A DNA stretch of 64,000 nucleotides. It comes from Mycobacterium sp. DL99 (GTDB lineage: Bacteria > Actinomycetota > Actinomycetes > Mycobacteriales > Mycobacteriaceae). The position numbers and the translations under genes are program-made. The stretch spans positions 6,039,565 through 6,103,564 of the forward strand of contig NZ_SJOM01000007.1 of assembly GCF_004762045.1 (NCBI RefSeq), read 5' to 3'. Of this stretch, positions 25,060 through 35,176 are shown in pieces; within the stretch, counting starts at the first letter, position 1; the number at the start of each line of letters is the position of its first letter. The notes beneath the pieces are model-generated. The model did no database searches. It saw only the letters and a program-made list of their open reading frames with translations, and was not told where the DNA came from.

Positions 25060-26199
25060 CTACTGTTCCCACGGCTTGAACGGGTTCACCGCGTACTGGA
25101 TCACGCGGTACGGCGTGCCGCCGCGGGCCATGGTGTTCCACTGGCTGACGAACACCCGGACCTGATCCAGCGTCGAGCCCGGTGAGATATAGCCGCCATA
25201 GGGCTGCGCCAGCTGGTTGACCTCCGGCGGGGGCAACGAGTCGACCGGGTCCGGCCAGGCACTGGCGAACACCACCGTCGTCACGGGTGCAGTACCCAGT
25301 CCGGTGGGGTCATAGGCGACCCGCATCTCCATGTTTCCGTTGGTGGCGTTGAAGTACGACAGCACGGGCTTGCCGTCGATCTGCCGGATGCTCATCTCCC
25401 CCGTACGGTCGGCGAACAATGCCGTCGGCGGCTTGCCCCAACCACCCGCCGACGACCAGCCCTGCCAGCCGGCCCGGTCGGTGAAGGTCTTCGGGTTGGC
25501 CCGGTACAGGAACGGCGGGCTACTGCGGTCGAAATTGTTGGCCAGGACGTACACCCACCCACTCGGTGAATCCGGCGCCGGGACCGGGTCGTAGTAGCCG
25601 GTGATCTGCGACTGGGCGCCGCCCTGATACTTGGCGTCGCGCACCGAGCCGGGCACCGTCGGCCAATTCGGCTGGGCCGCATCCGCTTTCACCAACCGGG
25701 AGCTCTGCGGCACGAGATTGTGGGTGGTGGTCACCATCATGTAGTTCTCGCGGTTGATCGAGATCACGCCGGCCGGCAACTGGGATCCACCCGGCGGGGC
25801 AGGATCGGCCAGCAACGGCTTGTCCACGCCGGTGACACCGCGGTAGCGCACACCGCCAACATCCTCGATCGAGTCGGCGTCGACGTGCAGCGCCACCGGC
25901 GAGTGCCAACCGCCGAAGCCCACTGCCTGCCCCGCGAAGCTGTCACCACAGACCTGGAGCACCCGGCTGGGGAACTCCATGAACTCACAGAGGTCCGTCG
26001 CGCCGATGCCGTAATCACGGGTGGGAGTACCGGTCCCGGCACTCGGCCCGATCCGCAACACCTGACCGGGAGCCAGCGGAGGTACCACCAGGTCGCCCAG
26101 CCCGAAGCCCGGGTTCGCACCCGCTGCCGGTGTCGCCGAAATGGCATTCCAGCAGAGAAAAACCGAGAGGACCCCTGCTGGAATGCGGTTTCGGCGCAA
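25060..26199 (-). CDS. Secreted DUF4185 protein (Rv3707c-like) with repeat-derived signal peptide
   Basis: A 379-residue exported protein of the DUF4185 type (five-bladed propeller-like; blocks YMMVTTTHNLVPQSS, GWVYVLANNFDRSSPPFLYR, MRVAYDPTGLGTAPV, YGGYISPGSTLDQVRVFVSQ). The start TTG 26199 lies 8 bp after the asd stop. The N-terminus RRNRIPAGVLSVFLCWNAIS followed by ATPAAGA is a credible Sec signal peptide, and residues 2-22 are encoded by the 63-bp palindromic repeat at 26134-26196. There is no good later start, so the repeat appears to be in use as coding sequence. Confidence 0.78.
   Translation of the reverse strand: MRRNRIPAGVLSVFLCWNAISATPAAGANPGFGLGDLVVPPLAPGQVLRIGPSAGTGTPTRDYGIGATDLCEFMEFPSRVLQVCGDSFAGQAVGFGGWHSPVALHVDADSIEDVGGVRYRGVTGVDKPLLADPAPPGGSQLPAGVISINRENYMMVTTTHNLVPQSSRLVKADAAQPNWPTVPGSVRDAKYQGGAQSQITGYYDPVPAPDSPSGWVYVLANNFDRSSPPFLYRANPKTFTDRAGWQGWSSAGGWGKPPTALFADRTGEMSIRQIDGKPVLSYFNATNGNMEMRVAYDPTGLGTAPVTTVVFASAWPDPVDSLPPPEVNQLAQPYGGYISPGSTLDQVRVFVSQWNTMARGGTPYRVIQYAVNPFKPWEQ
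26134..26196. repeat. Palindromic repeat family A, copy A4 (in frame in DUF4185 gene)
   Basis: 63 bp: 22-bp arms (26134-26155 and 26175-26196; CGCCGAAATGGCATTCCAGC and its near-complement) around a 19-bp centre. The arms match those of copies A1-A3 at 48.4-50.2 kb; the centre differs from theirs. Confidence 0.85.
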
Positions 26200-26207
26200 G
26201 GCGGCGT

Positions 26208-27242
26208 TTAGAGCTCGGCGGCCAACAGCTCGGCGATTTGAATCGTGTTCAGCGCGGCACCTTTTCGCAGGTTGTCGCCGGACACGAACAGCGCGAGACC
26301 ACGCCCGTCGGGCACACCCGGATCCTGCCGGATCCGGCCGACCAATGACTCGTCGGCGCCAGCGGCGGCCAGCGGGGTCGGTACATCGACCAGCTTCACT
26401 CCCGACGCTGCGGCCAACAGTTCCTTGGCACGCTCGACCGAAAGCGGCTGGGCGAATTCGGCGTTGATCGACAGCGAGTGTCCGGTGAACACCGGAACGC
26501 GCACGCAGGTGCCGCTCACCAGAAGATCCGGGATGCCCAGGATCTTGCGGCTCTCGTTGCGCAGCTTCTGGTCCTCGTCGGTCTCACCGGAGCCATCGTC
26601 AACCAGCGAACCGGCCAGCGGGATCACGTTGAACGCAATGGGCGCAACGTACTTAACCGGCGCGGGGAACGTGAGCGCCGACCCGTCGTGCACGAGCTGC
26701 TCTGCTCCCTCGACCACCGCGCGCGTCTGCGATGCGAGCTCTTCGACACCGGCCAGGCCACTGCCCGACACCGCCTGGTAGCTCGACACGATCAAGCGGG
26801 TCAGCCCGGCTTCTTCGTGCAGCGGCTTGAGCACCGGCATGGCGGCCATGGTGGTGCAGTTCGGGTTGGCGATGATGCCTTTGGGGCGCAGCCCCGCGTC
26901 GCGCTTGAAGTTCACCTCGGAAACTACGAGCGGAACCTCGGGGTCCTTGCGCCAGGCCGAGGAGTTGTCGACGACGACGGCGCCGGCCGCGGCGAACCGC
27001 GGGGCCTGCACGCGCGACATCGTCGCACCGGCGGAGAACAACGCGATGTCCAGACCGGACGGGTCGGCCGTCTCGCTGTTCTCGACCTCGATCTCCTGGC
27101 CGCGGAAGGTCAGCTTCTTCCCCTCGGACCGCGCCGAGGCGAAGAACCGGACCGAGCTGGCCGGGAAGTTCCGCTGCTCCAGCAGGGCGCGCATGACCTG
27201 GCCGACCTGGCCGGTCGCGCCGACGACTCCGATCGAGACCAT
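26208..27242 (-). CDS. asd: Aspartate-semialdehyde dehydrogenase
   Basis: Reduces aspartyl phosphate to aspartate semialdehyde for lysine/DAP, methionine and threonine synthesis. The 344-residue protein has the NADP-binding start VSIGVVGATGQVGQVM, the active-site cysteine in IANPNCTTMAAMPVL, and the catalytic histidine region VPVFTGHSLSINAEF. It starts one base after the ask stop codon (TGA-G-ATG), so the two are one operon. Confidence 0.96.
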   Translation of the reverse strand: MVSIGVVGATGQVGQVMRALLEQRNFPASSVRFFASARSEGKKLTFRGQEIEVENSETADPSGLDIALFSAGATMSRVQAPRFAAAGAVVVDNSSAWRKDPEVPLVVSEVNFKRDAGLRPKGIIANPNCTTMAAMPVLKPLHEEAGLTRLIVSSYQAVSGSGLAGVEELASQTRAVVEGAEQLVHDGSALTFPAPVKYVAPIAFNVIPLAGSLVDDGSGETDEDQKLRNESRKILGIPDLLVSGTCVRVPVFTGHSLSINAEFAQPLSVERAKELLAAASGVKLVDVPTPLAAAGADESLVGRIRQDPGVPDGRGLALFVSGDNLRKGAALNTIQIAELLAAEL

Positions 27243-27243
27243 C

Positions 27244-28509
<1,266 letters not shown>

Positions 28510-28596
28510 TGTCCAACCCTTCAGAACGCTGGAATGAGTCGAGACAAGGATAAGGGAGACGCGCACGCGATTTTCCCCGCCGGTAGCTTGGCTCAC

Positions 28597-29196
28597 GTGC
28601 CTGACACGCCGAACGGCCGACTGGCCAGCACCAGCGTGCCGATCCATCCCGATATCGCGGCCCGCTGGAGCCCCCGGGCGTTCGATCCCGATGCCGCCAT
28701 TACCGCTGACCAACTCACCGCACTCCTGGAGGCAGCACGCTGGGCCGCCAGCTGGGGCCACCGCCAGCCGGTGCGGTTCCTGGTGGGCCGGCGGGGCGAT
28801 GAGACCTTCGTTACATTGACCGGCCTGCTCAAACGCGGCAACAGCTACGCGCATGCGGCCTCGGCGCTGATCCTGGTGTGCGCCGACCGGGGAGAAGATG
28901 AGCGGACCGCGCGTTACGCCTGCGTCGACGCCGGCGCCGCGATCGCGCAGCTGACCATCGAGGCGGTGTCCCGCGGGCTGATCGCCCACCCGATGGCCGG
29001 CTTCGACGTCGACGGCGCCCGGGCAGCGTTCGGCATTCCGGACGGCGTGCGGCCGCTTGCCGTCATCGCCATCGGCGTGCTCGGCGACTACTCGAAGACC
29101 GACCCCGCGATCGCCGAACGGGACGGCCGGCCCCGCGAACGGCTACCGCTGGAGCAGATTGCGTTTGCGGGGAGCTGGGGAATTCCGCTCGACTGA
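28597..29196 (+). CDS. Nitroreductase-family flavoprotein
   Basis: A 199-residue FMN-binding oxidoreductase with RWSPRAFDPDAAITADQLTA and LLEAARWAASWGHRQPVRFL at the FMN site and AAIAQLTIEAVSRGL at the dimer helix. It begins at GTG 28597, divergent from ask. The substrate is unknown; mycobacterial members include F420- or FMN-dependent detoxification enzymes. Confidence 0.8.
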   Translation: MPDTPNGRLASTSVPIHPDIAARWSPRAFDPDAAITADQLTALLEAARWAASWGHRQPVRFLVGRRGDETFVTLTGLLKRGNSYAHAASALILVCADRGEDERTARYACVDAGAAIAQLTIEAVSRGLIAHPMAGFDVDGARAAFGIPDGVRPLAVIAIGVLGDYSKTDPAIAERDGRPRERLPLEQIAFAGSWGIPLD

Positions 29197-29240
29197 CGGG
29201 CGCACCGGCTAGTTTTGGTGAAGCACCGGGAGAGGAACAC

Positions 29241-30185
29241 ATGGCACGACAGGCCATCCGCAAAGCCGTCATCCCCGCCGCCGGGATCGGTTCACGGCTG
29301 CTGCCGCTGACCAAGGCCATCCCCAAGGAGATGCTGCCGGTCGGCGACAAGCCGGTCATCGAACACACAGTGCGCGAGTTGGTCAATTCCGGGATCACCG
29401 ACATCACGATCGTGGTGTCCGGTGGAAAGACCTTGATAGAAGAGCATTTTCGACCGAATACGACGCTGGTCGATCAGCTGCGCGCGGACGGCAAGAACGC
29501 ATACGCCGACGCCGTCGAAGAGGTCGGCGAGTTGTCCGCGCTGGGCCACATCACGTACCTCCATCAGCACGGTCCGTACGGCAACGGCACCCCGGTGCTC
29601 AATGCCTCACGTTCGTTCGGTGACGAGCCCGTCCTGGTGCTGTGGCCCGACGACGTCTTCGTCGCCGAGGTGCCGCGCGCCCAGCAGCTGATCCGGGCCT
29701 ACGAACAGACGTCGTCCCCGGTGCTGGCGTTGATGCCGATGGCCCCAGCGGATTCACGCCGGTACGGCGTGCCGGTCATCAAGGAGGATCTAGACGGCGG
29801 GTTACTCCGGATCACCGGAATCGTCGAGAAACCCCAGCCGAACGAGGCCCCGTCAGGCTATGCCGCGATCGGTGGCTATGTCGTCACTCCGGGCATCATC
29901 GATGAGCTTCGCGAGCAGACGAAGCGCTGGTATGAGCAGCCCAAGTCGGGCGAGATCTACCTGACCGACGCGATCAACGCCTACGCGAGAGACCATGCCG
30001 TCTACGGCCAGGTGATCCAGGGGCACTGGTATGACACCGGCAATCCGGCCGACTACCTGGTCGCACAGTTCGCCTTCGCGCTGGCCCATCCCGAATACGG
30101 CCCCGTGCTACGGAAATCGGCCGACGATCCGGACCCGCTGCTGCACAAGCTTTCACGGGAGATCGGAGACAGCCCACCCACATGA
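29241..30185 (+). CDS. galU: UTP-glucose-1-phosphate uridylyltransferase-like nucleotidyltransferase
   Basis: Sugar-nucleotidyltransferase of 314 residues. It carries the nucleotide loop AVIPAAGIGSRLLPLTKAIP followed by KEMLPVGDKP, the LWPDDVFV metal aspartates, GIVEKPQP and HWYDTGNPADYL. The start ATG 29241 follows GGGAGAGG. M. tuberculosis has GalU (Rv0993) elsewhere, so this may be a paralogue with another sugar. Its stop overlaps the start of the broken esterase gene (ATGA). Confidence 0.8.
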   Translation: MARQAIRKAVIPAAGIGSRLLPLTKAIPKEMLPVGDKPVIEHTVRELVNSGITDITIVVSGGKTLIEEHFRPNTTLVDQLRADGKNAYADAVEEVGELSALGHITYLHQHGPYGNGTPVLNASRSFGDEPVLVLWPDDVFVAEVPRAQQLIRAYEQTSSPVLALMPMAPADSRRYGVPVIKEDLDGGLLRITGIVEKPQPNEAPSGYAAIGGYVVTPGIIDELREQTKRWYEQPKSGEIYLTDAINAYARDHAVYGQVIQGHWYDTGNPADYLVAQFAFALAHPEYGPVLRKSADDPDPLLHKLSREIGDSPPT

Positions 30186-30981
30186 ACCTGTCCCTGACCA
30201 ACGGCCTGATTCCGATAACTCTGCAGCTGCTTGCCTTGATCGCGATCGTGGTCGCAGTCGGTCGCGGGCGGTCGATGACTTCGCCGGACTGCATCACGGC
30301 AATGCGCCGGTCATCGTATTCCCCGACATCGCAGGCAAGTTCAGCAATGACACCGAATGCGTCGATGGGACCCGCGGCAACGCCGCGTCCCACCTGACCA
30401 AAGACCTCGTGCCCTACCTGATTTCACGCTTCGGGGTCAGCCCGAAAGCCGAGAACTGGGGACTGGCCGGGTGGTCTTCGGGTGCGACGTGCGCCCTGAA
30501 CACCGCAGTCCGCAATCCCGAGATGTTCAGCGCCTTCGTCTGGCCGGACGGCACCCTCGGGCCCAATGCGGGCACCAAAGACCAGACCATCGCACGACTC
30601 TTCGGCGGCGACCAGGCGGCCTGGGAAGCGTTCGACCCCAAGACGGTGATCACCCGGCACGGCCCGTACGACTCCATGGCGGCGTGGCTCGACGTCGGCG
30701 AGAACACACCGACCGTCCACCGTGACCCCACGACCACCCCTCCATCCGAGGAGGCGATCGCCGGCTGGGACACCTTCTCCGAGGAACACGCCTCCAACGC
30801 CAACAAGCTGTGCGCCCTGCTGAGCGGTTACAACGTCGAATGCTCGGTGGTGGGCTATCAGGGTGGGCACGACTTCCAGGCGGCCAGTACGGCATTCGAT
30901 GCGGCACTGCCCTGGCTGGCCTGGCGGCTCGGTACGCCGAGTGTGCGAGAACGGCCGCTGCCCGGATCGGACGGGAACTAG
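30182..30981 (+). pseudogene. Broken membrane-anchored esterase (alpha/beta hydrolase) gene
   Basis: An N-terminal membrane anchor starts at ATG 30182 (MNLSLTNGLIPITLQLLALI), typical of mycobacterial anchored esterases, but its frame runs into unrelated sequence near 30270. From there a different frame carries the hydrolase domain to 30981: DDFAGLHHGNAPVIVFPDIA, the nucleophile elbow GLAGWSSGATCAL and the late histidine YQGGHDFQAAS. No start codon serves that frame. Relative to intact relatives a large segment is missing, so I read this as an internal deletion plus frameshift. A sequencing error alone would not explain the missing middle. Confidence 0.72.
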
Positions 30982-30988
30982 CCGACCG

Positions 30989-31711
30989 CTACTTCCAGAG
31001 TGCCTCCAGCGAGGTGACGGACTGGCCGAGCGCGCGGGCGCTCAGCGCTCGCAGTGCACGCCGCTCGACCACGTCGAAACTCGCCCCGACATGCTCGTGC
31101 AAGGCGGTGCGGCCGGCGTCGAGCTGATCATCGAGCAGGAGGTCGACGATCTGGAGGTGCTCGTCGATGGTGGCGATCACCCGTTCCTCGGTGACGAAGT
31201 CGTACATCCGGATCAGCCTGATCCGCCGGTTGAGGTTGTCGAGCGTGGCCACCATCGCCTTGTTCCCGGATGCCGCGCACAGCTCGAGGTGGAACGACTC
31301 GTCGCGCAGCACCATGTCACCGTCCGGTGGGGGCGGGCTGGCCTTCAGGTCCAGCCACTCCGCGCGCAATGTCGCGAGCCGGTCCTTGTCGTAGTGCAGC
31401 TCATCGGTTTCCAGGATCCGGGTGATGCCGCGCAGTTCGATGGTGATGCGCAGCTCGTAGAGGTCGCGGACGCCCGGGATATCCAGCGCGACCGGGTAGT
31501 ACCCGTCGGGCCTGCGTTCGAGCATGCCGTCGGCGTGCAGCCGGACCAGTGCCTCTCTCAGCGGGGTCCGGCTGACGTTGAGCGTCTCGCACAGCTGGGA
31601 CTCGACCAACCGGGTGCGATGGTCGATCTCGCCGATCATGAGCTTCTTGCCGAGGTCGAGGTAGACGCGGTCGCGCAGGGAGACCGGTTCCTCCACTTGG
31701 GTCGTGGTCAT
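30989..31711 (-). CDS. GntR-family (FCD) transcriptional regulator
   Basis: A 240-residue regulator: N-terminal winged helix (GEIDHRTRLVESQLCETLNV, SRTPLREALVRLHADGML) and an all-helical FCD ligand domain with metal-type residues (DESFHLELCAASGN, TIDEHLQIVDLLL). Its ATG overlaps the stop of the cysteine hydrolase gene (ATGA), making it the last gene of a permease-hydrolase-regulator operon. The GTATAC repeats at 33711-33730 are its probable operator. Confidence 0.9.
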   Translation of the reverse strand: MTTTQVEEPVSLRDRVYLDLGKKLMIGEIDHRTRLVESQLCETLNVSRTPLREALVRLHADGMLERRPDGYYPVALDIPGVRDLYELRITIELRGITRILETDELHYDKDRLATLRAEWLDLKASPPPPDGDMVLRDESFHLELCAASGNKAMVATLDNLNRRIRLIRMYDFVTEERVIATIDEHLQIVDLLLDDQLDAGRTALHEHVGASFDVVERRALRALSARALGQSVTSLEALWK

Positions 31712-32397
31712 TGCAGTTCCTTGAGCGCGGCCACCACATCGGAGCTGGTGGCATGCGCCCCGAACACCCCGCCCTGCATGGTGATCATGTTCAGCGCCGC
31801 AACGTGGTTGGCGTAGTCGGTGGCACCGGTGGCGTCGGAGACGACGAGGCATTCGTATCCGCGGTCGTTGGCGTCACGCATGGTGGTGTGCACGCAGACG
31901 TCGGTGGTGATCCCGGTGAAGATGATGTGCGTGATGCCGCGGCTGCGCAGCACCAGTTCCAGATCCGTCGCGTAGAAGCTGCCCTTGCCCGGCTTGTCGA
32001 TGACGGGTTCGCCTGGCAGAGCGGCCATCTCGGGTACCAACCGCCAGCCCGGCTCGCCCTGGGTCAGGATCCGTCCGCATGGCCCGGCCGAGCCGATCTC
32101 GGCACCGATCTGGGCCGAGCGCCAGCGCTTGTTGGCAGGCAGGTCCGACAGGTCGGGCCGATGGCCCTCACGGGTGTGGACGATGAACAGCCCGGCGGCG
32201 CGGGCCGCCGCGAGTACCTCCTGCGCGGGGCCGAGCGGGGTACGCACCAGGGACAGGTCGTAGCCCATGGTGTCGACGTATCCGCCCTCGCCGCAGAAAT
32301 CGACCTGCCAGTCGATGTTGATCAACGCCGTTCGCCCGGTGGGGATGTCACCGTCGTAGGGCCACACATAGGGGTTGGCGGCAATGGTGACGGTCAT
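31708..32397 (-). CDS. Isochorismatase-family cysteine hydrolase (biuret/ureidoacrylate-type candidate)
   Basis: A 229-residue hydrolase with the Asp-Lys-Cys triad of the family: aspartate in INIDWQVDFCGEGGY, lysine in IDKPGKGSFYATDL, cysteine in TTDVCVHTTMRDANDRGYEC. Among recognised groups it looks most like hydrolases of ureido compounds (biuret hydrolase, RutB). It is four bases overlapped with both neighbours: an NCS1 cytosine/ureide-type permease upstream and a GntR regulator downstream. That supports uptake and hydrolysis of a nitrogen-rich heterocycle or ureide, substrate unknown. Confidence 0.82.
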   Translation of the reverse strand: MTVTIAANPYVWPYDGDIPTGRTALINIDWQVDFCGEGGYVDTMGYDLSLVRTPLGPAQEVLAAARAAGLFIVHTREGHRPDLSDLPANKRWRSAQIGAEIGSAGPCGRILTQGEPGWRLVPEMAALPGEPVIDKPGKGSFYATDLELVLRSRGITHIIFTGITTDVCVHTTMRDANDRGYECLVVSDATGATDYANHVAALNMITMQGGVFGAHATSSDVVAALKELQ

Positions 32398-33707
32398 GCG
32401 GTCTCTCCCACGAGAACGGGTTGCTCGGCGTGCACCGGCAGGTACGCCAGGGCGGTGAAGGCCAGGCCGCCGACAACCATCGCCACCACCGCATCGGACA
32501 GCTGAGGAGCGTAGAAGTGCGTCAGCAGCGCTCCCCCGGCGCCGATCGCCCATGCGGCGAACGGCTTCCAGTAGAGCCCGGCGGTCGACGACGTGCGCCT
32601 GGCGGAGAACACCAGCTGGTCGAGGATGAGCACGATGCCGATCGGGGGTACCAGCACCCCGAGGATGTTCAGCCAGGTTGCGAAGTACGACCAGATGCCG
32701 GCGACGGCGGCGACTGTTCCGATGATGCCGAGCACGATCGTCAACTGGCGCATGGTCTTTCCGGTGATATTGCCGAATCCGACAGCCCCGTTGTACAGGC
32801 AGTGTGCACACACGCTGCCCAGGTTGACGAAGACGAACACGATCGCCAGCGGCACCAGGACTCCCCCGGCGCTGACCAGGACATGCAGGAAGTCGCCTCC
32901 GGCGGTGTCGGCCGCGGCGGCGGCACCGAGTGCGACCACGAGCGCGCCGGCCAGCTGAGCGATGAAGTAGGCCACCGGGAATGCGGCGAACGCCGCCAGT
33001 GCACCTTCCCTACCGTTGCGGGCCCACCGCGTGAAATCGGCGGTCATGGTTCCCGAGTCGGCGAAGCACGCGAAGACCATCGTCACGGCGACACCGAAAC
33101 TGAACGCGCTCGCCCCGGCTCCACCGCCGTAGGACAGGGCCGAGCCGATGCCGTGATCGGCCGCGGCCAACGCCACGGCGACCACACCGAGCGGGATGAA
33201 CAGGACCGATGCGACCACGCCGATCCACGAGATCGCCCGGATCCCGACGAAGGTCAGCGCCACGAACAGCACCCCGGCCAGCAGCGTGATCCACGGTGCG
33301 CTCCACCCCATGGACAGGTTGAGCGTGGACCCCACCATGCCGGTCTGGAAGGCGAACCAGCCGATCACCAGCGCGGACAGGAATGCCGACACGATGCGAA
33401 AGCCTTTGGCTCCGAAGGTGTCCGCCGCCGTGAGCGCGAAGTTCTTACCGGAGCGACCGGCCAGGTAGCTCAGCGTGCCCACGTAGCCCATCAGGATGAG
33501 GTCGCCGACGAGGATCGCCGCCATTCCGGCGACGAAGCCGAGGTTGTAGACGACGATGCCGGCGAACACCGCCGAGGTCATGATCATCGGGAATCCGACC
33601 CAAACCGCCGACACCGCGAACAGTGATTTGCGGGCGGACACCGGGACGGGCTGGTTCTCGTACTCCTCACCAAGCGCCGAATGATGTTCGGCGTGCGCTG
33701 TATCCAT
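32394..33707 (-). CDS. NCS1-family (cytosine/purine/hydantoin-type) permease
   Basis: A 437-residue permease with about twelve membrane helices and CodB-like features (SLFAVSAVWVGFPMIMTSAV, GWFAFQTGMVGSTLNL, TMTADFTRWARNGREG). ATG 33707 is chosen; the region before it holds the GTATAC repeats. First gene of the permease-cysteine hydrolase-gntR operon, so the substrate is probably the compound hydrolysed by its neighbour. Confidence 0.86.
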   Translation of the reverse strand: MDTAHAEHHSALGEEYENQPVPVSARKSLFAVSAVWVGFPMIMTSAVFAGIVVYNLGFVAGMAAILVGDLILMGYVGTLSYLAGRSGKNFALTAADTFGAKGFRIVSAFLSALVIGWFAFQTGMVGSTLNLSMGWSAPWITLLAGVLFVALTFVGIRAISWIGVVASVLFIPLGVVAVALAAADHGIGSALSYGGGAGASAFSFGVAVTMVFACFADSGTMTADFTRWARNGREGALAAFAAFPVAYFIAQLAGALVVALGAAAAADTAGGDFLHVLVSAGGVLVPLAIVFVFVNLGSVCAHCLYNGAVGFGNITGKTMRQLTIVLGIIGTVAAVAGIWSYFATWLNILGVLVPPIGIVLILDQLVFSARRTSSTAGLYWKPFAAWAIGAGGALLTHFYAPQLSDAVVAMVVGGLAFTALAYLPVHAEQPVLVGETA

Positions 33708-33710
33708 GGC

Positions 33711-33730
33711 TGTATACGGTGCGGTATACG
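33711..33730. promoter_or_regulatory. Probable GntR operator (GTATAC repeats)
   Basis: TGTATACGGTGCGGTATACG lies 3-23 bp upstream of the permease start. It holds two self-complementary GTATAC words 12 bp apart, each within GTATACGG. FCD-type GntR regulators commonly bind TATAC-type palindromes, and the operon encodes one. Confidence 0.6.
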
Positions 33731-33805
33731 GATTTCTCCGGCGTTTCTGTCGATGAACGTTCCGTAACGGGGTCCTCACCGCCTTGCAGCGCCGAGGTTT
33801 ACGTC

Positions 33806-33841
33806 ACCGCAACACAACGAGCCGGTCCACGTAACAGAAAC
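33806..33841 (+). promoter_or_regulatory. Two GlnR-type boxes upstream of amt
   Basis: Two AC-n9-AC motifs, the reported core of the mycobacterial GlnR nitrogen-limitation site: GTCACCGCAACACAAC (AC at 33806-33807 and 33817-33818) and CACGTAACAGAAAC (AC at 33829-33830 and 33840-33841). They are 55-90 bp before the ammonium transporter, a classic GlnR target. Confidence 0.55.
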
Positions 33842-33895
33842 GTCGTCAACTCCCAGTGATCGGCCCGTCCGGGCCGCCACCCCCAGGAGATGTTG

Positions 33896-35155
33896 ATGGA
33901 TACAGGAACCACGGCGTTCATGCTGTGTTGCATCATCGGCCTCACGCTGATGATCCCCGGCCTTGCCCTGTTCTACGGCGGCATGGTCTCGGTCAAGAGC
34001 TCGACCAACATGATGATGATGACGTTCGGCGCGGTCGCCCTGGTGGGCGTTCTGTGGGTGCTGTTCGGCTTCTCGATGGCCTTCGGCAGCTCGATCGGCG
34101 GCACCGGGTTGGTCGGTAGCTTCACCGAATTCGCCGGCATGAAGGATCTGGTGGAGCCGATGACCTCGGTCAACGGCCTTCCGGTCAGCCTGTTCTCGTT
34201 GTTCCAGGCACTTTTCGCAGCCATCACCGTGGCGCTGATCTCCGGCGCGGTCGCCGACCGGATGAAGTTCGGCGCGTGGATGGTATTCGCCGGCGTGTGG
34301 GCCGTCTTGGTGTACTTCCCTGTCGCGCACTGGGTGTTCGCCTTTGACAAGACGTTCTCGGACGACTCCGTCGGCGGCTGGATCGCCAACAAGCTGCACG
34401 CCATCGACTTCGCCGGCGGTACCGCCGTGCACATCAACGCCGGCGCGGCCGCCCTGGCGCTGGCCATCGTGCTGGGCAAGTCCGCCCTGTTCGGCCAGCT
34501 GCGCAAGCCGCACAATGTCCCGCTGACCCTGCTGGGCGCCGGCATGCTGTGGGCCGGCTGGTACGCCTTCAACGGCGGATCCGCCCTCGCCGCAGGCAAT
34601 TCCGCGGCCATCGTGATGGTCACCACCTTCGTCGCCACCTGTGCGGCCACCCTGGCCTGGATCGCGGTCGAAAAGGTCAAGACCGGCCACGTCACCGGTG
34701 TGGGCGCCGCTTCTGGTGCCATCGCCGGCCTGGTGGCCATCACCCCGGCCTGCGGTGCGGTGACGCCGGTCGGCGCCATCATCCTGGGCGCCATCGCCGG
34801 TGCGGTGTGCGTGCTCGCGGTGGGCCTCAAGGAGAAGCTCGGCTACGACGACTCCCTGGACGTCGTGGGTGTCCACCTGGTCGGCGGCGTGATCGGCACC
34901 CTGCTGATCGGCTTCCTGGCCAGCGAAGCCATGCCCAGCAAGGTCAGTGGCCTGTTCTACGGCGGGGGCCTCGACCAGCTGTGGAGACAGGCGATCGCCG
35001 CGGGCGCGGTGGCCGCCTACTCGTTCGTGGTCGCGTTCGTCATCGCCTACGTGCTCAAGAAAACCATGGGTATCCGCATCTCCCCCGAGGCAGAGGAGAA
35101 AGGTATCGACACCACGTTCCACCGGGATTCGGCCTACGAGCTCGAATTCGCCTGA
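33896..35155 (+). CDS. amt: Ammonium transporter Amt
   Basis: Channel for ammonium and methylammonium of 419 residues with eleven expected helices. Amt signatures: TAFMLCCIIGLTLMIPGLAL with FYGGM, DFAGGTAVHINAGAAAL, WYAFNGGSALAAG and VVGVHLVGGVIGTLL with the pore histidines. ATG 33896 is placed five bases after AGGAGA. It heads the glnT and split glutamate-synthase cluster, and Amt can carry methylammonium, which fits the NMG-pathway reading. Confidence 0.93.
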   Translation: MDTGTTAFMLCCIIGLTLMIPGLALFYGGMVSVKSSTNMMMMTFGAVALVGVLWVLFGFSMAFGSSIGGTGLVGSFTEFAGMKDLVEPMTSVNGLPVSLFSLFQALFAAITVALISGAVADRMKFGAWMVFAGVWAVLVYFPVAHWVFAFDKTFSDDSVGGWIANKLHAIDFAGGTAVHINAGAAALALAIVLGKSALFGQLRKPHNVPLTLLGAGMLWAGWYAFNGGSALAAGNSAAIVMVTTFVATCAATLAWIAVEKVKTGHVTGVGAASGAIAGLVAITPACGAVTPVGAIILGAIAGAVCVLAVGLKEKLGYDDSLDVVGVHLVGGVIGTLLIGFLASEAMPSKVSGLFYGGGLDQLWRQAIAAGAVAAYSFVVAFVIAYVLKKTMGIRISPEAEEKGIDTTFHRDSAYELEFA

Positions 35156-35176
35156 CCTGACCCACGATTCCCCGGC

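Noticed and set aside
29241..30185. galU-like gene as the first gene of a sugar operon with the esterase
   Set aside because: The downstream gene is broken, so no working operon can be claimed.
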